From Candidatus Omnitrophota bacterium (GTDB taxonomy: Bacteria > Omnitrophota > Gorgyraeia > 2-01-FULL-45-10), in NCBI GenBank assembly GCA_026387115.1, contig JAPLMI010000093.1:1-6744 (forward strand): DNA of 6,744 bases, read 5' to 3'. Shown one piece after another: positions 6,366 through 6,744 of this stretch. Both the position numbers and the translations under genes were made by a program. The notes under the pieces are model-generated. The model was not told the DNA's origin. It worked only from the letters and a program-made list of their open reading frames with translations, and ran no database searches. Numbering within the stretch: position 1 is the stretch's first letter; each line of letters starts with the position of its first letter.

Positions 6366-6394
6366 ATTATATCTTAAAAGACGCATTTTTTAAA
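6366..6394 (-). promoter_or_regulatory. Sigma-70-type promoter of the nucleotidyltransferase-TPM-lemA operon
   Basis: On the minus strand, TTTAAA (6394-6389, 4 of 6 matches) is followed after exactly 17 nt by a perfect TATAAT (6371-6366). Transcription would start near 6358-6360, giving a leader of about 29 nt that includes the AAGGAG before ATG 6330. A start near 6358 places the upstream TTG (6351) only a few bases into the transcript, further supporting ATG 6330. Confidence 0.7.
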
Positions 6395-6402
6395 CGATTT
6401 TA

Positions 6403-6431
6403 TTGACAACGTTGTTATTCTACAATACTAT
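6403..6431 (+). promoter_or_regulatory. Consensus promoter giving a leaderless or near-leaderless acyltransferase mRNA
   Basis: A perfect TTGACA (6403-6408) and TACTAT (6426-6431, 5 of 6 matches) are separated by 17 nt. Start sites 7-9 nt after the -10 fall at about 6438-6440, next to the ATG at 6441. No Shine-Dalgarno precedes this ATG, consistent with leaderless translation. The -35 lies only 8 bp from the -35 of the divergent operon promoter, so the two may compete for RNA polymerase. Confidence 0.7.
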
Positions 6432-6440
6432 ATTATTACA

Positions 6441-6744
6441 ATGAAAAAATATGTGATATCAATTGTCATCTGGGGCATCGGAACAATACTTACGATACTG
6501 CTTTTCTTCGCGATGCTGTTCTGGACAATCGTTCTTTATCCTTTCGATAAACTTAGAAAGGTCGCGCACAGTCAGTGTTTCTGGTGGGCTGACGCCGTGA
6601 TCGCGTTAAATCCTTACTGGAGTCTCACTACCACCGGCATTGTGAACATAGATAAAACTAAGCATATGTTGTTGTCGTCAATCACCAGTCTCTCGCCGAT
6701 ATAGTTATAGCCTATAAGACAAAGATGCAGTTCAAGTGGGTGGC
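6441..6744 (+). CDS. PlsC-like lysophospholipid acyltransferase, frameshifted and cut by the window edge
   Basis: Frame one, from ATG 6441, encodes a membrane-anchored N-terminus (helix about 5-33), FDKLRKVAHSQCFWWADAVIALNPYW and the lead-in GIVNIDKTK up to codon 74 (6660-6662). It then runs into 12 unlike codons and a TAG at 6702-6704. A second frame beginning at 6665 continues the family exactly: YVVVVNHQSLADIVIAY, with the catalytic N-H-x4-D motif (NHQSLAD, 6680-6700), then KTKMQFKWV to the edge. One missing base between 6662 and 6665 explains the split. The enzyme family transfers an acyl chain to lysophosphatidic acid or a similar acceptor at the inner membrane. Whether this is a sequencing or assembly error, a true mutation or recoding cannot be decided here. 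In the second frame a TAA (6658-6660) directly precedes the junction, which leaves little room for slippage. The rest of the gene lies outside the window. Confidence 0.82.

Noticed and set aside
1..6744. CRISPR array, tRNA genes, transposase or phage genes
   Set aside because: No regularly spaced repeats, no cloverleaf sequences and no mobile-element protein motifs were seen on either strand.

Overview
The window looks like ordinary chromosome from an uncultured, probably diderm bacterium. GC is intermediate, genes are tightly packed, and clear Shine-Dalgarno sites of the AAGGAG/GGAGG type precede most starts. An AsmA-like periplasmic protein and a PlsC-like acyltransferase suggest a cell with an outer membrane. 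The mix of S21, a YacP-type NYN protein, tandem M16 peptidase, LemA, TPM and a degenerate nucleotidyltransferase reminds me of candidate phyla such as Omnitrophota. That assignment is inference from gene style; no rRNA is present to confirm it.

Layout. All genes except the last lie on the minus strand. From the right edge: (1) A plus-strand lysophospholipid acyltransferase (6441 onward, cut by the window edge). It has a consensus promoter that makes its mRNA nearly leaderless, and an apparent one-base frameshift just before its catalytic NHxxxxD motif. (2) A divergent minus-strand promoter at 6366-6394 driving a four-gene operon: nucleotidyltransferase-fold protein (5605-6330), secreted/membrane TPM-domain protein (4705-5601), LemA (4116-4673) and an AsmA-like protein (3337-4116), with gaps or overlaps of 3 nt, 31 nt and 1 nt. 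(3) A 405-nt region without a gene (2932-3336). It holds a large, highly paired element (2962-3204) and a second nested inverted repeat (3222-3325). (4) A second minus-strand operon: two-helix membrane protein (2680-2931), YacP-like NYN protein (2262-2672), ribosomal protein S21 (2052-2222) and a tandem M16 zinc peptidase (2058 to the left edge, C-terminus missing).

How the genes fit together. The first operon is an envelope set: LemA and TPM proteins are often neighbours, and an AsmA-like protein is translationally coupled to LemA. The second operon joins translation/RNA functions (S21 and a putative NYN ribonuclease) to a secreted peptidase. The M16 gene overlaps rpsU and has no ATG, GTG or TTG that would give a full-length product; the best start is a rare ATT.

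The most interesting signals are the structured 243-bp element between the operons (candidate non-coding RNA or small non-autonomous mobile element), the ATT start of the peptidase, the nucleotidyltransferase whose two metal-binding Asp positions are both Asn, and the frameshifted acyltransferase behind a leaderless promoter. I recognise no defence system, CRISPR array, tRNA, rRNA or insertion sequence with a transposase.
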